Position numbers and translations under genes: made by a program
The notes under the pieces: generated by a model
What the model was told of the DNA's origin: nothing
Database searches by the model: none
What the model saw: the letters and a program-made list of their open reading frames with translations, nothing else
From: Metaphire vulgaris
Lineage: Eukaryota > Annelida > Clitellata > Crassiclitellata > Megascolecidae
Reading direction: 5' to 3'
Assembly: GCA_018105865.1 (NCBI GenBank)
Contig: CM030852.1
Coordinates: 2,178,434 to 2,242,433, forward strand
DNA length: 64,000 nt
Shown here: positions 33,541 to 44,701 of the stretch, piece after piece
How the letters are laid out: every line of letters starts with the position of its first letter
Numbering within the stretch: position 1 is the stretch's first letter

Positions 33541-33930
33541 CTAGTAACGATATCCACGTCCATTACCGCCCCTGAAATATTTGTTTCTTGGTTCTCCGTA
33601 GTCTCTACGTTCCCCATTTCCGCCCTGATACTGACGGTCGTAACTAGAATGCCGCCTGGAGGAGTCGTAATCACGATCGTAAGATCGGTCTCTCTTCCCA
33701 AAGTCTTCGTTTCCACGACTGCGGCTGTTGTCTCTAGGATTTCGCGACCAGTCGGTTGACTTCTTTGGTCTTGAATACCAGTTTTCAACGCACGGTGGAG
33801 GGTCGAGTGCAGCATTTAGAGTCTTGACGTAGTCGTCGTCATTGTCCGTATAGCGAAGCGAAAACATTTCTTCATAAGACGAAGGCGTAGTGTCGTCCGA
33901 AGAAGAAGGATTCGGTGATTTATCTGCCAT
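33541..33930 (-). CDS. RAMAC: RNMT-activating mini-protein (RAM), single coding exon
   Basis: It is a small cofactor that activates the mRNA cap guanine-N7 methyltransferase RNMT in the nucleus. The protein is 129 residues (human 118). Residues about 18-51 hold the RNMT-activating segment YEEMFSLRYTDNDDDY...PPPCVENWYSRP, which matches the family's F/Y-EEMF-x-R-[FY]-T-[DE]-ND pattern. The rest is an Arg/Asp/Gly/Tyr-rich, disordered RNA-binding tail ending GGNGRGYRY. A splice acceptor (TTGTTCAG) lies just upstream of the ATG, so the 5' UTR is probably split by an intron and the longer open frame above it is intronic. The stop is 321 bp from the LRWD1 stop on the opposite strand. Confidence 0.9.
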   Translation of the reverse strand: MADKSPNPSSSDDTTPSSYEEMFSLRYTDNDDDYVKTLNAALDPPPCVENWYSRPKKSTDWSRNPRDNSRSRGNEDFGKRDRSYDRDYDSSRRHSSYDRQYQGGNGERRDYGEPRNKYFRGGNGRGYRY

Positions 33931-35281
33931 TTCTGAACAATTAAAACACAAAATCAAGTTTATCATGCAAATTGGAAGTAGAAAACTGGTGGAAGATGGA
34001 TTTTTTCAGAAGCTAATTATTTGAACACAGTTACTGCAAAGAAATTTACTGAAATTTAAATACTAAATCTACTGAAATTTAAACATTTTTTGTTGATTTA
34101 AACTATGATTCTTTTTATATAAGAATAATTTCAATAATTAAATAGGAACAGCCACAAATTTATTTACTGGCACTCAAACTATTGAAAATTGTAAAAGTTA
34201 AATTGGGAAGACAAAATTATTTATATAAAATTTCAGTGAAACAACAGACAGGCAGTGGCATAGCCAGCTTATGCAAAGTGGGGTTAACTGGAGGCAATAT
34301 GCAACTGAACACCAGAGAAGGCCGCAGCCGACCCCCACTACACCCCTCATTCAACAAAAAGTCGACGGATTTACATCAATTGTGTTGGTCATATTTTTTA
34401 ATGGGGTTGTTTGAACAACCCTGTGGCTGTGCCACTGCACACAGGAAGTAGTCACTGGTAAATGGGGCAAACCAATTCAAACAGTTAAATTAATTTTTCA
34501 GTTTACATCAAGCATTTCCAGCAGGCGCAACAGAAGTTCTACTAAGGCTTCAGAGCGTAGCTGAAACACTATAGCCTTTCTTTAAACTAGCCTGCTTCCT
34601 AAGTGTTTATGATATAGCGCACCATCGCTGATACAATCTGTACATTATAAGTGGCGCTATAGAAGTTGACTTGATATTACAATGCAAGCGAGTCCAACCT
34701 GGAGAAATATTGCACACAGGGTAAATTACTTCAGAATCTACAATTGTCTGACACAACTATGACTCGAGTCTTACAGCGAATTTAACTTACGAATTATTAA
34801 ATTGAATATTTTAAAAATACGTATGATAATATCATTAATAATCGTAATACGGATTATACGGTTGTTAGACGTCTCAAACCATAGAATTCAATACATAGGC
34901 ATTCAATATATATATACAGTTATATAGCGCTGTTTTTCGCATAGAGTGCATGACTGCATGTGCACAATATTGTGATTTGTGAGGCGCAGATAGTGCTAGA
35001 CTTTCGCGCTTTTATAGATAATTATCTCTATAACATTTAAATCGAAGTACTAATAATAATAGCAGCCAAAATAACGGACCGTGTTATATACTATAAAGTA
35101 TTTACAAATTAACCATAAAGAAGCAATATTCCGCTGCAATATAATATAATCTATGAAGTTTCTGAATGTCCAGCGTCAACACTTCAATGCGTTAGAGAAT
35201 TTTCATCAGATTTAATCGTTTGATTTCTAACTAAAACTTTATTTAAACGTTTTAAATAAAAAATTTGCGTGAGAACTGAAC
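33931..35281. promoter_or_regulatory. Divergent RAMAC/GPN3 interval
   Basis: 1,351 bp separate the two start codons. The interval must hold the RAMAC 5' UTR intron and both promoters. It also has a MITE-like piece with GCAGTGGCATAGCC and GGCTGTGCCACTGC ends (about 34,246-34,440) and ATAGCGC-type tails at about 34,613 and 34,924. No core promoter motif can be assigned. Confidence 0.4.
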
Positions 35282-38200
35282 ATGCCACGGTTGGCGCAAC
35301 TTGTGATGGGTCCAGCGGGAAGCGGGAAGGTCAGTTAAATAAAAAGATACGTGTTTTTCTGTTGATGAACGATAAATTAAAATGTATACACTTTATAGCG
35401 CCACTTTATTTTACAGTCATCATAAGGTAAAATTTATCACCTATTGAACAACAGTTGTGTGTGTTACAATATGATATAATATTTCTGTTTAGCAATCAAT
35501 ATACTGTATCCTTTCAAGTGTTATTTCCTCGATGATTTACTATTGTTTTAAGCGAAGTAATTTTTCAAAATGTTTATCTGTTTTTGTGGTTTGTAGTCGA
35601 CCTATTGTAATTCGGTTCAGAGACATTGCGAAATGCTGAGACGAACGGTTCACGTTGTTAATCTCGACCCAGCGGCTGAACAGTTTCAATACAATGTCCT
35701 TCTTGGTGAATGGTAGATTATGATTTGTATAGGACTGCATAACGGTTCTCTGGTCTATTTACATTAACGCTGAAAGGTCAAAATTTCACCCGCCAGTGAT
35801 GAGGATACTGTTAAAAGAGTAGGTGAACCAGGACTTTTAACCAATAACTACCATGGACATTACGTTTGACCATGATTCTTTCTCAGAAGTGATCATAGAC
35901 TGATGCAGATGCTGCATTATTATGGCAGTAAGGAAGTTCTACAATTGATTGATTGATTGACTTAGCCTTTCTATTTTTGAAGTTACCCCTTTTGGGGACA
36001 GGGCAGTCTGCCAGTGGATTTGTTGCTTTTTGCTTAGTCTGATGACTTTTTGCGGCACTAATTTAACTGGCTGCTTGGATTGAGTAGCTAATTAATGTTA
36101 TGCCCATTGATATTGATGTGGTTTTCATAGATATCCGTGATCTCATAAGCATAGATGACGTAATGGATGACGAGGAATTGAGATTTGGTCCAAATGGAGG
36201 TCTAATATTTTGCATGGAGTATGTATTCCACTGTTGTAGGAATGTCCTTAATGCATTTTTACATGTGGTAATGATTTATCAACTTCCATTGCAGCCATTG
36301 TTATGTATAGGCTATTACAAAGTTTAATGTTTGACTTCTTTCTGCACGCAAAAACCCACAGACTGTAATGACTAGAAAATATTGTCTCGTGACTGTTATC
36401 TAAATGGTGTGCTGGCGTACTGGCCTGTTTGCCCTATTTGACACTGTATGAAACTGCACCAGCTCTACAGCCAGCGATAGCACATGGAGTGATATGAGCT
36501 GGTATACTGTATTGTTCAAAATGGGATGCATCTTTGGAAGTGTAATAATTTCACTGGTTTGGACAGAGGATGAGAAGGAGGAGGAGAGGACTCGGGAAGA
36601 GGAGGAGGGGACTCACAGGCTCAGATTTTGAATTAGATATCGTAGATAGGTTATCTCTTCTCACGATAATTTTACTAGAAAATCATTTAATATTTATTTT
36701 TATCGACAAATATAAACAGTCTACGTGTACATTGTCAACAGTTTTGATCCAGCTTGTATTTTCTGTTAGCGTTGAGACTGAGCCGAATGGTGCACGGACT
36801 GACTGAATTACAGTTTACAGTGCAATGATGGTAATCTCAGGCATTTCTGTGAAAAATTTCTTTACGTTGTCTATCAAACAGACATCTTGCACAGAACCTT
36901 GAATGGTTGAAAGAATCGCTGGACGATTACGACGATGATTACGTCATTTTCGATTGTCCTGGTTTGTCTATTCTTTCGGATATAAACAAGATTTAATTTT
37001 TCTATGTGTCTTTGTATTCGTGATGATGGTGGTGATTATAGTGATGAGTGAGTTGGTTTCCTGCAGAGGCAGCTCCACAAGGAGGCATGGGGGTGGGGGG
37101 ACCCATGTCCCCTATTGAATGCCTGGACCCCAGTGACCCCATACTTTAGTACACTCATTCTAAGCAACTAGGCTAGTCCAGGTTTATGAAAAATAGTTGG
37201 TCCCCATGCTTAGAAATTGCCACTGCATCCAACCCCCCCCCCCCCACATCTCAAATCCTGGAGCCGCCACTGTTTTCCCGTTGCCTTTCTCAAATAGAAT
37301 TAGGACATAGTGACCTTGAGCATGTTGCTCAAGGTCACTACACAGTGGCTATGGTCAGATTTGAATCTGCTACCCTCTGGTTGCAAGGAGTCCACCATGC
37401 CCCATTTTTTTTATTACTGTTGAGGCTGAGAGCTTTGGAGATGAATTGACTTTCAGGAAGTACTTGGATAGAATTAAAATTGTTTTTATGTCATGTTATG
37501 GTTTTATATGTAAAAAAAGAGAATGCAATGCATATGACGTCTTTTAGGCTCCATCCATATAGTATGTACTATGTACGCACTGAAAGGGTTCAGATTTTGG
37601 AGATTTTCCTATGTACGCTATGTGCAACAGGGGAAGGGGGGATATTATTTTTTGGATATGTACTATATGGATGAACCCTTACCATGTACTTTTTTCTTCT
37701 GTTATTGATGATTACTGTTTGTGAATGTAATGTGACTGAAAAATAATGCGAATTTTATTATTACTTTGTCACCAGTCAGCACATTTCAACATTGACAATA
37801 ATTGATCCCACTGAGTTTACCTTATGTGACAATGTAAGCTGCAATGTTTTTATTAGAGAATATTATTAATTGTAATAGAAATCGTCATAACTTTACAGCA
37901 CCAATTTAACGAGCTGCTCAAGCAAGCATTCTATTGCTTATGTGTTTCAGGTCAGATAGAATTATATTCGCATCTTACTGTGATGGAAAAAATAGTCGAC
38001 TGCCTGAAGAGTATGGGTTTCGAAGTCTGTGGCATCTTCGTAATGGACGCACAGTTTCTCGTGGATGCTGCAAAACTCGTCTCTGGTTTCATGGTGGCGT
38101 TGTCAAACATGGTTGTTCTAGAGGTAGGTGATCTCTCAGCCTGTATGTATTCACATGCCTATTTAACCCCTTAACTGGGTGCCCCGAGTAATGCTCGTCC

Positions 38201-40347
38201 ATTTTACATTGAGTTACAAATAGTTGCCCAGTTAAGGGGTTAAAGGGCTGAATTTGGCTACAGTCACTTTTTAAATTATACCTTACAGAAATTACTTACT
38301 GTTACTTGCTGTTAAACAGTTGAATAAAGTACTCTGTTTGTTGAGGTCAGATATTTTTGTAGGGTAATTCAGTTTTTCTGGATTTTTAACTATGGCCGCT
38401 TAGTTAAATTGTAAAGGTAATAAGGTGTTGTTTGATCTTCATCATAAAAAATTATTTACAGACACGTTAAGTAGCTGTTAATGAATGATTTCTTGGTCTC
38501 TGTTACATACTGTTATTGGAATAGCACAGTTTATGTTTAAATAGGAAAAGCAGTGAAGTGAAACAGACTATTTAAACAGACTAATCCTTATGAATTTCGT
38601 GTTTTAATGTTTGTAAATAGCTTCCTCATATAAACATAGTCAACAAAATCGATCTTCTATCATCAAAAAAGCAGCTGTACAATCTTTTAGAAAAATCAAT
38701 GACGGAAATTGTTGAGGAACATCTAGATGGAGACGAGATACTTGGAAAACGCTACAAGAAATTGAATCATGCTATCGCTGGAATTGTAAGAGAATTCTAA
38801 AACTACAGTTGAACTTCGTTTTGACATATACCTAGTGGGTCTGTAAAATTGAGTACACTATATGCAACAAGGTACGTCATATCCAATACCATCCAATGCA
38901 GTAGGATGCGGTACTAGGCTAGTCTATTAGCGGTAGTCGTACGTTGCGGTAGTCGTACGTTGCGGTACTTTATTACCGACCGTACATTGTAACCGCGTCC
39001 GTTATGACACAGTTCTGCTGTACTTTAATTTTGATTTGCGTCCCAATTGTTTACAAAACAAAATTCAAGACAATGAAATCAAGAATGTTGTAATAATAAA
39101 TAGTTCTGCTTAATTTCAATGTTGGGGATCCTTTTCAAGCTTCTTTGTCATTCGGATTCGAGCTCCATCCATTCATGATTTGCATGAAGCTTTATGGCCG
39201 ATGTTCCCGAATGGGTATTGGATATGGTCATAAATATGCATTAGTCGTGGTCATAAAAGCCCACAAGTGAAATCTTAACTATTCGTATTAGGCATAGTAC
39301 AATGGGTCATTTATTCAGAGAATGCTGTGGCGCGGTCCTCTTTGGACTGGTTTGTACATTCTTAATGGATTTCAAGCTGGTTATTTTGGTGCTTCCTGGA
39401 CCATGTAATTTCTGCACTCTTTCCCCTTTGTGGCCAATTTTGTGTTGAGGTCATTACTGTAACCCCTTAACTGGGGGTCCCGGATATATCCGTCCATTTT
39501 ACATTAAGTTACAGTTAAATACACGGTTAAGGGGTTAAGAGAGACATTGATATGTCGGCCAGGACAAAGCAATTAGACCAAGGATGCGTGTTATTGGAGT
39601 TCATACTAACAAACTGATTTCATTTACTCGGGGTTAATGATCAAAGATTCTTCCTCTTAAGGTGCTCTGTCCAAAGACAGGTTCCATACCCCAGTGTTGT
39701 CGCCACTCCTCTCTATCTTGAGCATTTTATCTTCAGGGTTGAATACTTGTTTTTTTTTCCATAGTGTCGAACATCCACTCCAGCATCGATGTCCTTGGTC
39801 ACCCTTTCATCTTTCCTTCTGGTGCTTATCTTAGATTAACCCCTTAACTGGGTGCCCCGAGTAACGCTCGTCCATTTTACATTGAGTTACAAATAGTTGC
39901 CCAGTTAAGGGGTTAAGTGTTGTTTAATAGATGGTGATTGTTTTATTGTGTGTTGCAATCGAAGGAGATTAATGTGTTTGAATATTTTTTGTAACCTTAA
40001 GGTTGACGATTACAGTCTCGTGAGGTTTCTTCCATTGGAACGGGACAACGAGGGTCTGCTTCAGGACGTCCTGACGCATGTGGAGATGGCGCTTAGCTCA
40101 GGAGATGACCAAGAACACTTCGAACCAAGGGTGCGACCGAAAATTCTCCAGCAGATAATGACCACGACTGCAACTTGTTAACAATGTCTCTGTCTGTCAT
40201 AGGAGTAAACTCCTATTAGGCCTTTCTACCCCCGGCGGGCCACCTTCCCACTTTTTGAAAGGCTACCGTAGGGAAAGTGGAAGGTATATGGATTGGCAAC
40301 TACATTTTTCCATTCAAATTTATACCAGTTCTGTCCTTGGTGGTTTG

Positions 40348-40392
<45 letters not shown>

Positions 40393-40509
40393 CATGATCA
40401 GCCTCGGGGGGGATTTTAACACATGTAATTTATTTTGCAGGAGTTCCAAGAGAACGACAATGAAGAAGAAGGAAACACAAATGTGGGGGTTGTTGGCCCC
40501 GGACTATGA
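35282..40509 (+). CDS. GPN3: GPN-loop GTPase 3, complete, 8 exons
   Basis: This GTPase of the GPN family helps assemble and import RNA polymerase II. Exons: 35282-35329, 35597-35705, 36131-36218, 36882-36961, 37951-38123, 38621-38785, 40002-40130, 40441-40509, giving 286 residues (human 284). Visible motifs are P-loop GPAGSGKST (10-18, split by intron 1), VVNLDPAAE, the family-defining Gly-Pro-Asn at 72-74 in [14 protein letters not shown], switch [12 protein letters not shown] (105-116), and NKID (174-177). [11 protein letters not shown] lies near the C-terminus. The last exon encodes an acidic tail, [12 protein letters not shown]. Exon 7 could instead read past its donor (AGG|GTGCGA) to a stop at about 40,179, giving a different tail. 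The spliced form fits the acidic C-terminus of known GPN3 better. A poly(A) signal follows at 40,569. Confidence 0.95.
37064..37272. mobile_element. hAT-type MITE, CAGTGGCGGCTCCA family
   Basis: Ends CAGAGGCAGCTCCACAAGG and TGGAGCCGCCACTG, flanks GTTTCCTG and TTTTCCCG (6 of 8). GPN3 intron 4. Confidence 0.65.
37325..37408 (-). mobile_element. tRNA-derived SINE fragment
   Basis: The minus strand has a B-box-like GATTCAAATCTGACC and the TAGCCACTGTGTAGTGACC body of the 6,585 family. Confidence 0.5.
37546..37680. mobile_element. ISL2EU-like MITE
   Basis: Ends AGGCTCCATCCATATAGTAT and ACTATATGGATGAACCCTT, inverted. GPN3 intron 4. Confidence 0.65.
38163..38243. mobile_element. TTAACCCC hairpin MITE, subfamily A (copy 8)
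   Basis: 81 bp, TTAACCCCTTAACTGGGTG to GCCCAGTTAAGGGGTTAA, 39 bp after GPN3 exon 5. Confidence 0.88.
38801..39022. mobile_element. pogo-like MITE
   Basis: Ends CTACAGTTGAACTTCGTTTT and TATGACACAGTTCTGCTGTA, imperfect inverted repeats. An internal tandem duplication of GCGGTAGTCGTACGTT is visible. GPN3 intron 6. Confidence 0.45.
39459..39538. mobile_element. TTAACCCC hairpin MITE, subfamily B (copy 9)
   Basis: 80 bp, left terminus mutated to GTAACCCC, right terminus CGGTTAAGGGGTTAA. Core GGATATATCCGTCCATTTTA. GPN3 intron 6. Confidence 0.82.
39836..39916. mobile_element. TTAACCCC hairpin MITE, subfamily A (copy 10)
   Basis: 81 bp, TTAACCCCTTAACTGGGTG to GCCCAGTTAAGGGGTTAA, 86 bp before GPN3 exon 7. 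It is almost identical to copy 8, 1.6 kb away. Confidence 0.88.
40349..40388. repeat. (GT)n microsatellite
   Basis: About 40 bp of TG directly upstream of the GPN3 exon 8 acceptor region. Confidence 0.95.
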
Positions 40510-40568
40510 GAATTTGCTGATGAAGCAGAAAGCGTGGAAAAACTCAAATTATAGGACAGTTGCTACTG

Positions 40569-40574
40569 AATAAA
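40569..40574 (+). terminator. Poly(A) signal AATAAA for GPN3
   Basis: AATAAA 60 bp after the GPN3 stop, followed by a T/G-rich stretch (GTTGTTTCATGTTG). Confidence 0.65.
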
Positions 40575-40580
40575 GTTGTT

Positions 40581-40888
40581 TCATGTTGAACAAAACATGT
40601 ATTGAATGTATATAAAAGTTTTACAGGAATCTTGTGAAAATTGTCTTAGAAAAGGTGAAACATTCTCTCTAAACAACATAATAAAGTGTTTAACTTTCTT
40701 TTCTTTGATTTCTGCCAAACCCAACTCAACTCTTAAAAAGGCAGCTTGTGTATCTTTGTAACCAACGTTGCCAGATTGAGAGTCGAATGGTGTTGACATA
40801 TCTATGTTGCTGTAAAGGCACCATCCATGATGATTCAGATGACCGCAATAGCTTTTCGGAATTTCCACTTTCCAGTTCCTTATGTCAT
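40581..40888 (-). CDS. Unassigned open frame, possible terminal coding exon
   Basis: The frame runs from a good acceptor (TTCATCCAAACTGCAG) to a stop at 40,581, encoding about 102 residues: GACATAAGG reads D-I-R-N-W-K-V-E, then IPKSYCGHLNHHGWCLYSN, a lysine-rich LAEIKEKKVKHF and a C-terminal FCST. Composition is protein-like in the first two thirds, while the end may be chance read-through. I do not recognise the family. No upstream exon was found on the minus strand before the repeats beginning at 41,063. It would be tail-to-tail with GPN3, with only about 12 bp between the GPN3 poly(A) signal and this stop. Confidence 0.3.
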
Positions 40889-41062
40889 CTGCAGTTTGGA
40901 TGAATAGTCAATGAACGATATTGAATACTGTCGTCGGTGTGCAAATTGACCGTACATAAATGAAAGACCACTGTTTAATTAATTACATGTAAATCGGCTG
41001 TACCCACCTTACAATCAGTAACTGCGTACACTACTGTATATAAGTTCTAGAAGACACCAGAA

Positions 41063-41222
41063 CAGGGTTATTTTTACACCACCACCCCCATAACACTCCA
41101 ATTTGAGACCGACCCCCCCCCAACAATTTCAGGTATGCGATGACCTTTTTTTGCTTGTCAGATTTTTGGCAGGGGACCCCAGAATTTACCGGAGCCCCCC
41201 AAATACCGGAGTATAAAAATAA
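41063..41222. mobile_element. hAT-like MITE, CAGGGTTATTTTTA family
   Basis: Starts CAGGGTTATTTTTACACCAC and ends near GGAGTATAAAAATAAG. It contains 'aatttgagaccgaccccc' and 'gatgaccttttttgcttgtc' blocks shared with 3,090, 45,751, 54,692 and 56,725. Confidence 0.6.
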
Positions 41223-41239
41223 GTAGGCCTACTGTGTTG

Positions 41240-42143
41240 GTAAGTATGGCAATTTAACAAGTTCGTACCTATGGTCGGTGCATATTTTTTTACACAGTAC
41301 AAGATACTGTATATTGAGATGGGGGGGGCGCAGAGCCGTGGTATCAAGAGTAACCAAGCCAACCGCTTAGGTGGAAAATTTAGAGCCGTGAAAGATCAGA
41401 GGGGATATGAATGAAATGGAGTCCTATAGAGGGCTCGAATCTGGATGATCTCTGGAGGCTAGCAAACTGCCGGCAACGTCACACGTTGCAGAAGACCAAA
41501 CTCTTGCCGGTTGCATTCCACAACTCGTGCTGTTGACGATAATAATAATAATCAGCACAAGTTTGTTTCTTTTAAGAGACCGAAACCCCGAGGACCTACT
41601 GTACAACTGCCCGGAGTTTTTACAGTTGGAAAAACGAGACCCGGTCTATACAATAAACGTTCATACTCGATCTTCGTCGTCGTCGTCATCGTCGGTTCTA
41701 AACTCGGTTTTGTACGCCGCACGTAGCCTACATACCCAACCTACCGTCGACAACGGATGGAACAGAGGCAACACACCCACCGACGGCGAACCGGCGGCTC
41801 CGAGACGGACGGACGGGCAGGCCGGAGCTGCCTTCGTCCATGTGCCCCCTTGTAGCTGCCCGGCGAAACGATACGGTCGCCTGACAAATTCCGAAAGCTC
41901 GTAATTATGAGGGCCGACCAACGGACCGACTGAGGAGGGGCTGCCTCAGGCCTACACGGAGTACTGCGGCGGGCGGGCGGGCGGGAGGGAGCGGCGTGAC
42001 TGTCTGGTCGCGGCTATATGGTCTGGAATCTACTTAGGAGATCGAACGACCGTGTCTGTATGCTGCTGGGTGTCGGTGTAATCGTGCCACTGCGTACGTC
42101 CCCCTGCGAGACGAGAAAGCCTCGGGGCTTCTCTCTCTCTCTT

Positions 42144-42222
<79 letters not shown>

Positions 42223-44013
42223 CGCTCGCTCTCTACTCGCAGGCATCTAATAGAAGAGGCGGCCCGCCATCGCCAACATATATGCCCCCACATCCCACCC
42301 CCGCCCATCACTGGCCCGATCGTAAGCACATCGCCGACAGGCCAGAATTCCAAGCGATCTATATAGTCTCACATTAATTACTGTCTAGACACAAGTTCTG
42401 TCGGAACAAAAGAGTCATTGAAAGTAATCTTTAGTTTACTAACCCTTGGCGCATGTCTTGAACCGATTTACCTTTTCGGGTTAATACAGACTTCCTTTCT
42501 ATTAATAAGCAACCACCGATCCACGTTTCCTGTCCACATGTACCGTAGCCTTTTCATTCAAGGCTACCGGAATCACTCACCATCACCCCACTTCTTCAGT
42601 ACAACAAAACGCAAATTTCTTCATCTAGCTGGCAATTAGCAATTCGATCAATCCAATAAAACCTACATTAAACCTCGCAATTTTTCTAAGTTTAATCTTT
42701 AACATAAATTATGATTGCTAGAGATGAAATAATATTTAGAAAACCGTAGGACAAGTGGCGTCAAATACATTCGTTGTGCCATTCGGTATCAACGCTATGT
42801 TGCCAAACTCGTTATTAGCAAGACAGTGATAATATTATTACCACCAGCAAGCAAGAACTTTTAGCTTGAAAATACGTGTAAATCTATTTACACACTTGCA
42901 TATGCCACGGGCGTGATATTTTAAGATATAAGCACACGTGAGAATTAAATATACCGACGACTACCACTTAATAGTGAAGAGCAGATACGAATACTGCCAG
43001 CAACACATCTAACAATACTGCTGACTGCTGACCTCTGTATTAGCCTACATGCCTCGTGTCTGCTAACTCGGAATTGACAAAATCTCCACATAGCACTTCC
43101 TGGAAGCAATGTTTTAAAAACTAATTTTAAAAAAATGTAAAAATATTTTTAAAAACGATAAAACTATAACGCAGTTCGGATGAAGAGAACCGATGGAATA
43201 TAAATGCGGTTGAAAATGTGCAATTTTCCGAAAACCCCGACGAGCTGTATGTGTTAGTTATCAATAGATGGCGCCAACAACTTCCGCCAGCTGATTCACA
43301 AAGTAAGTAAGTAAGTAAGTAAAGTAAAATCTCGTGGATTTCTATAGCGCCTTGGTTAGCAGCACAACAGTAGCTGCTTGTTCTTAGGCGCTCAGCCTTT
43401 CTTAAAATAGCTATGGGAAAGATATATGATCAGCCAGGAAATAGTCAACATCCAAAGGACAGTGAGGCTAGGTTGTTGCAGTTATGGAGGGAATGATTTT
43501 ATAAAAAGGAAGACCTGAATACTTGAGGAGATAATGCAGGGATTATGGGAAACGATGATTCAGATCTTATTGCTTGAAAGCGCCCAAGTCTGCGGAGAGA
43601 AGTTGGGATAGAGTTTCAAAGAGAAGGAACGGTTGCAATTTTTCAGGGATGACTGATGATGCCCTAAGCAGTGTAAGCATTATGAAAGTGGTACCTTGGA
43701 AGTTGATTGATTGACCAGGTATTTGAAATAGGCTGGTATTCGAGTATACAGTCTGTATTCGAAGTTTTACGGTAATTTCTTAAGTACTGGGTGACCAATA
43801 ATTCTAAAACTTATGAAAGATGGCGGTAAATTGGATTCAACTGCCACTGTAGACTACTTCCAGTGAATTTTGATTTCTGTGGTGTTGCGTGTCATCGCCA
43901 ATAGACCTTTGGCCTTGTTTGTCCGTCGAAATCGACTTAGAAAACTTGTTTAATATTAATTAATAAAATATTAGTAATAGTTTTCCGTTTTCAGCGGGAG
44001 GTCTGCAGAGAAG
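41240..44013. other. Region upstream of fructose-bisphosphatase, with CpG-rich stretch
   Basis: About 41,700-42,120 is GC- and CpG-rich amid AT-rich DNA, and is a candidate promoter or first non-coding exon for the downstream fructose-bisphosphatase gene, whose start-codon exon begins at a splice acceptor. Open frames across it (both strands) look like composition artefacts. A (CT)n array is at 42,130-42,236. The rest to 43,980 is AT-rich with an ATAGCGCC-type short element at about 43,300-43,400. Confidence 0.35.
42130..42236. repeat. (CT)n microsatellite
   Basis: About 105 bp of CT, next to the CpG-rich stretch. Confidence 0.96.
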
Positions 44014-44645
44014 ATGACGAGCTCCGGCAGTGCCATCGATACGGACTGCATGTCCCTCACTCGGTTCCTCCTGGCCGAGCAGCGCCGTCACCCCACCGCC
44101 ACGGGGGACCTGACCCAGCTTATGAACGCCATCCTGACCGCCGTCAAGGCCATCTCGAGCGCCGTCCGAAGGGCCGGAATTGCCCAGCTGTAAGCCACAG
44201 CCAACATTATGATCTTCTTGGGGGGGGATTATTGATTATTCCCATTGAACCACCATCGACTGATGTCACGAACGTCAATCAAATGGCGCTATAGAAGCTC
44301 GATGATGATTATTCCAGCCTGCCTCCGAGCGAGGCAGCACTTGTCGCCATCGGGACGGTTTGCTCCCAACGGTTTGATCCTCCTCCATCACAAATCCGGC
44401 GTGAGGGGGGGTGAGGGGGAGGTTATTGTTTCCAGATTTGCAGAATTTCATATTGATTATTTTAAAAATTATTTATATAAATCAGATTTATTTCTTTGGA
44501 ATCATAGGTTACTCATTTTGTGTATTTAATTTAAAAGTGTTGAGATGAACTGATTTTGGGGGTGAAATCACCACTTTGATGTTACACCTGGAAGAAAATA
44601 TACTACTACTGCTGCTACTACTAACACTACTAGTACTACTACTAG

Positions 44646-44701
<56 letters not shown>

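Noticed and set aside
33931..33966. Twelve extra N-terminal residues for RAMAC
   Set aside because: A splice acceptor (TTGTTCAG) lies between them and the family start, and the extension is hydrophobic, unlike any RAMAC.
41424..41921. Coding genes in the CpG-rich stretch
   Set aside because: Frames on both strands are open because of composition, with Ile, Asp or Ser runs from simple repeats and no recognisable domain.
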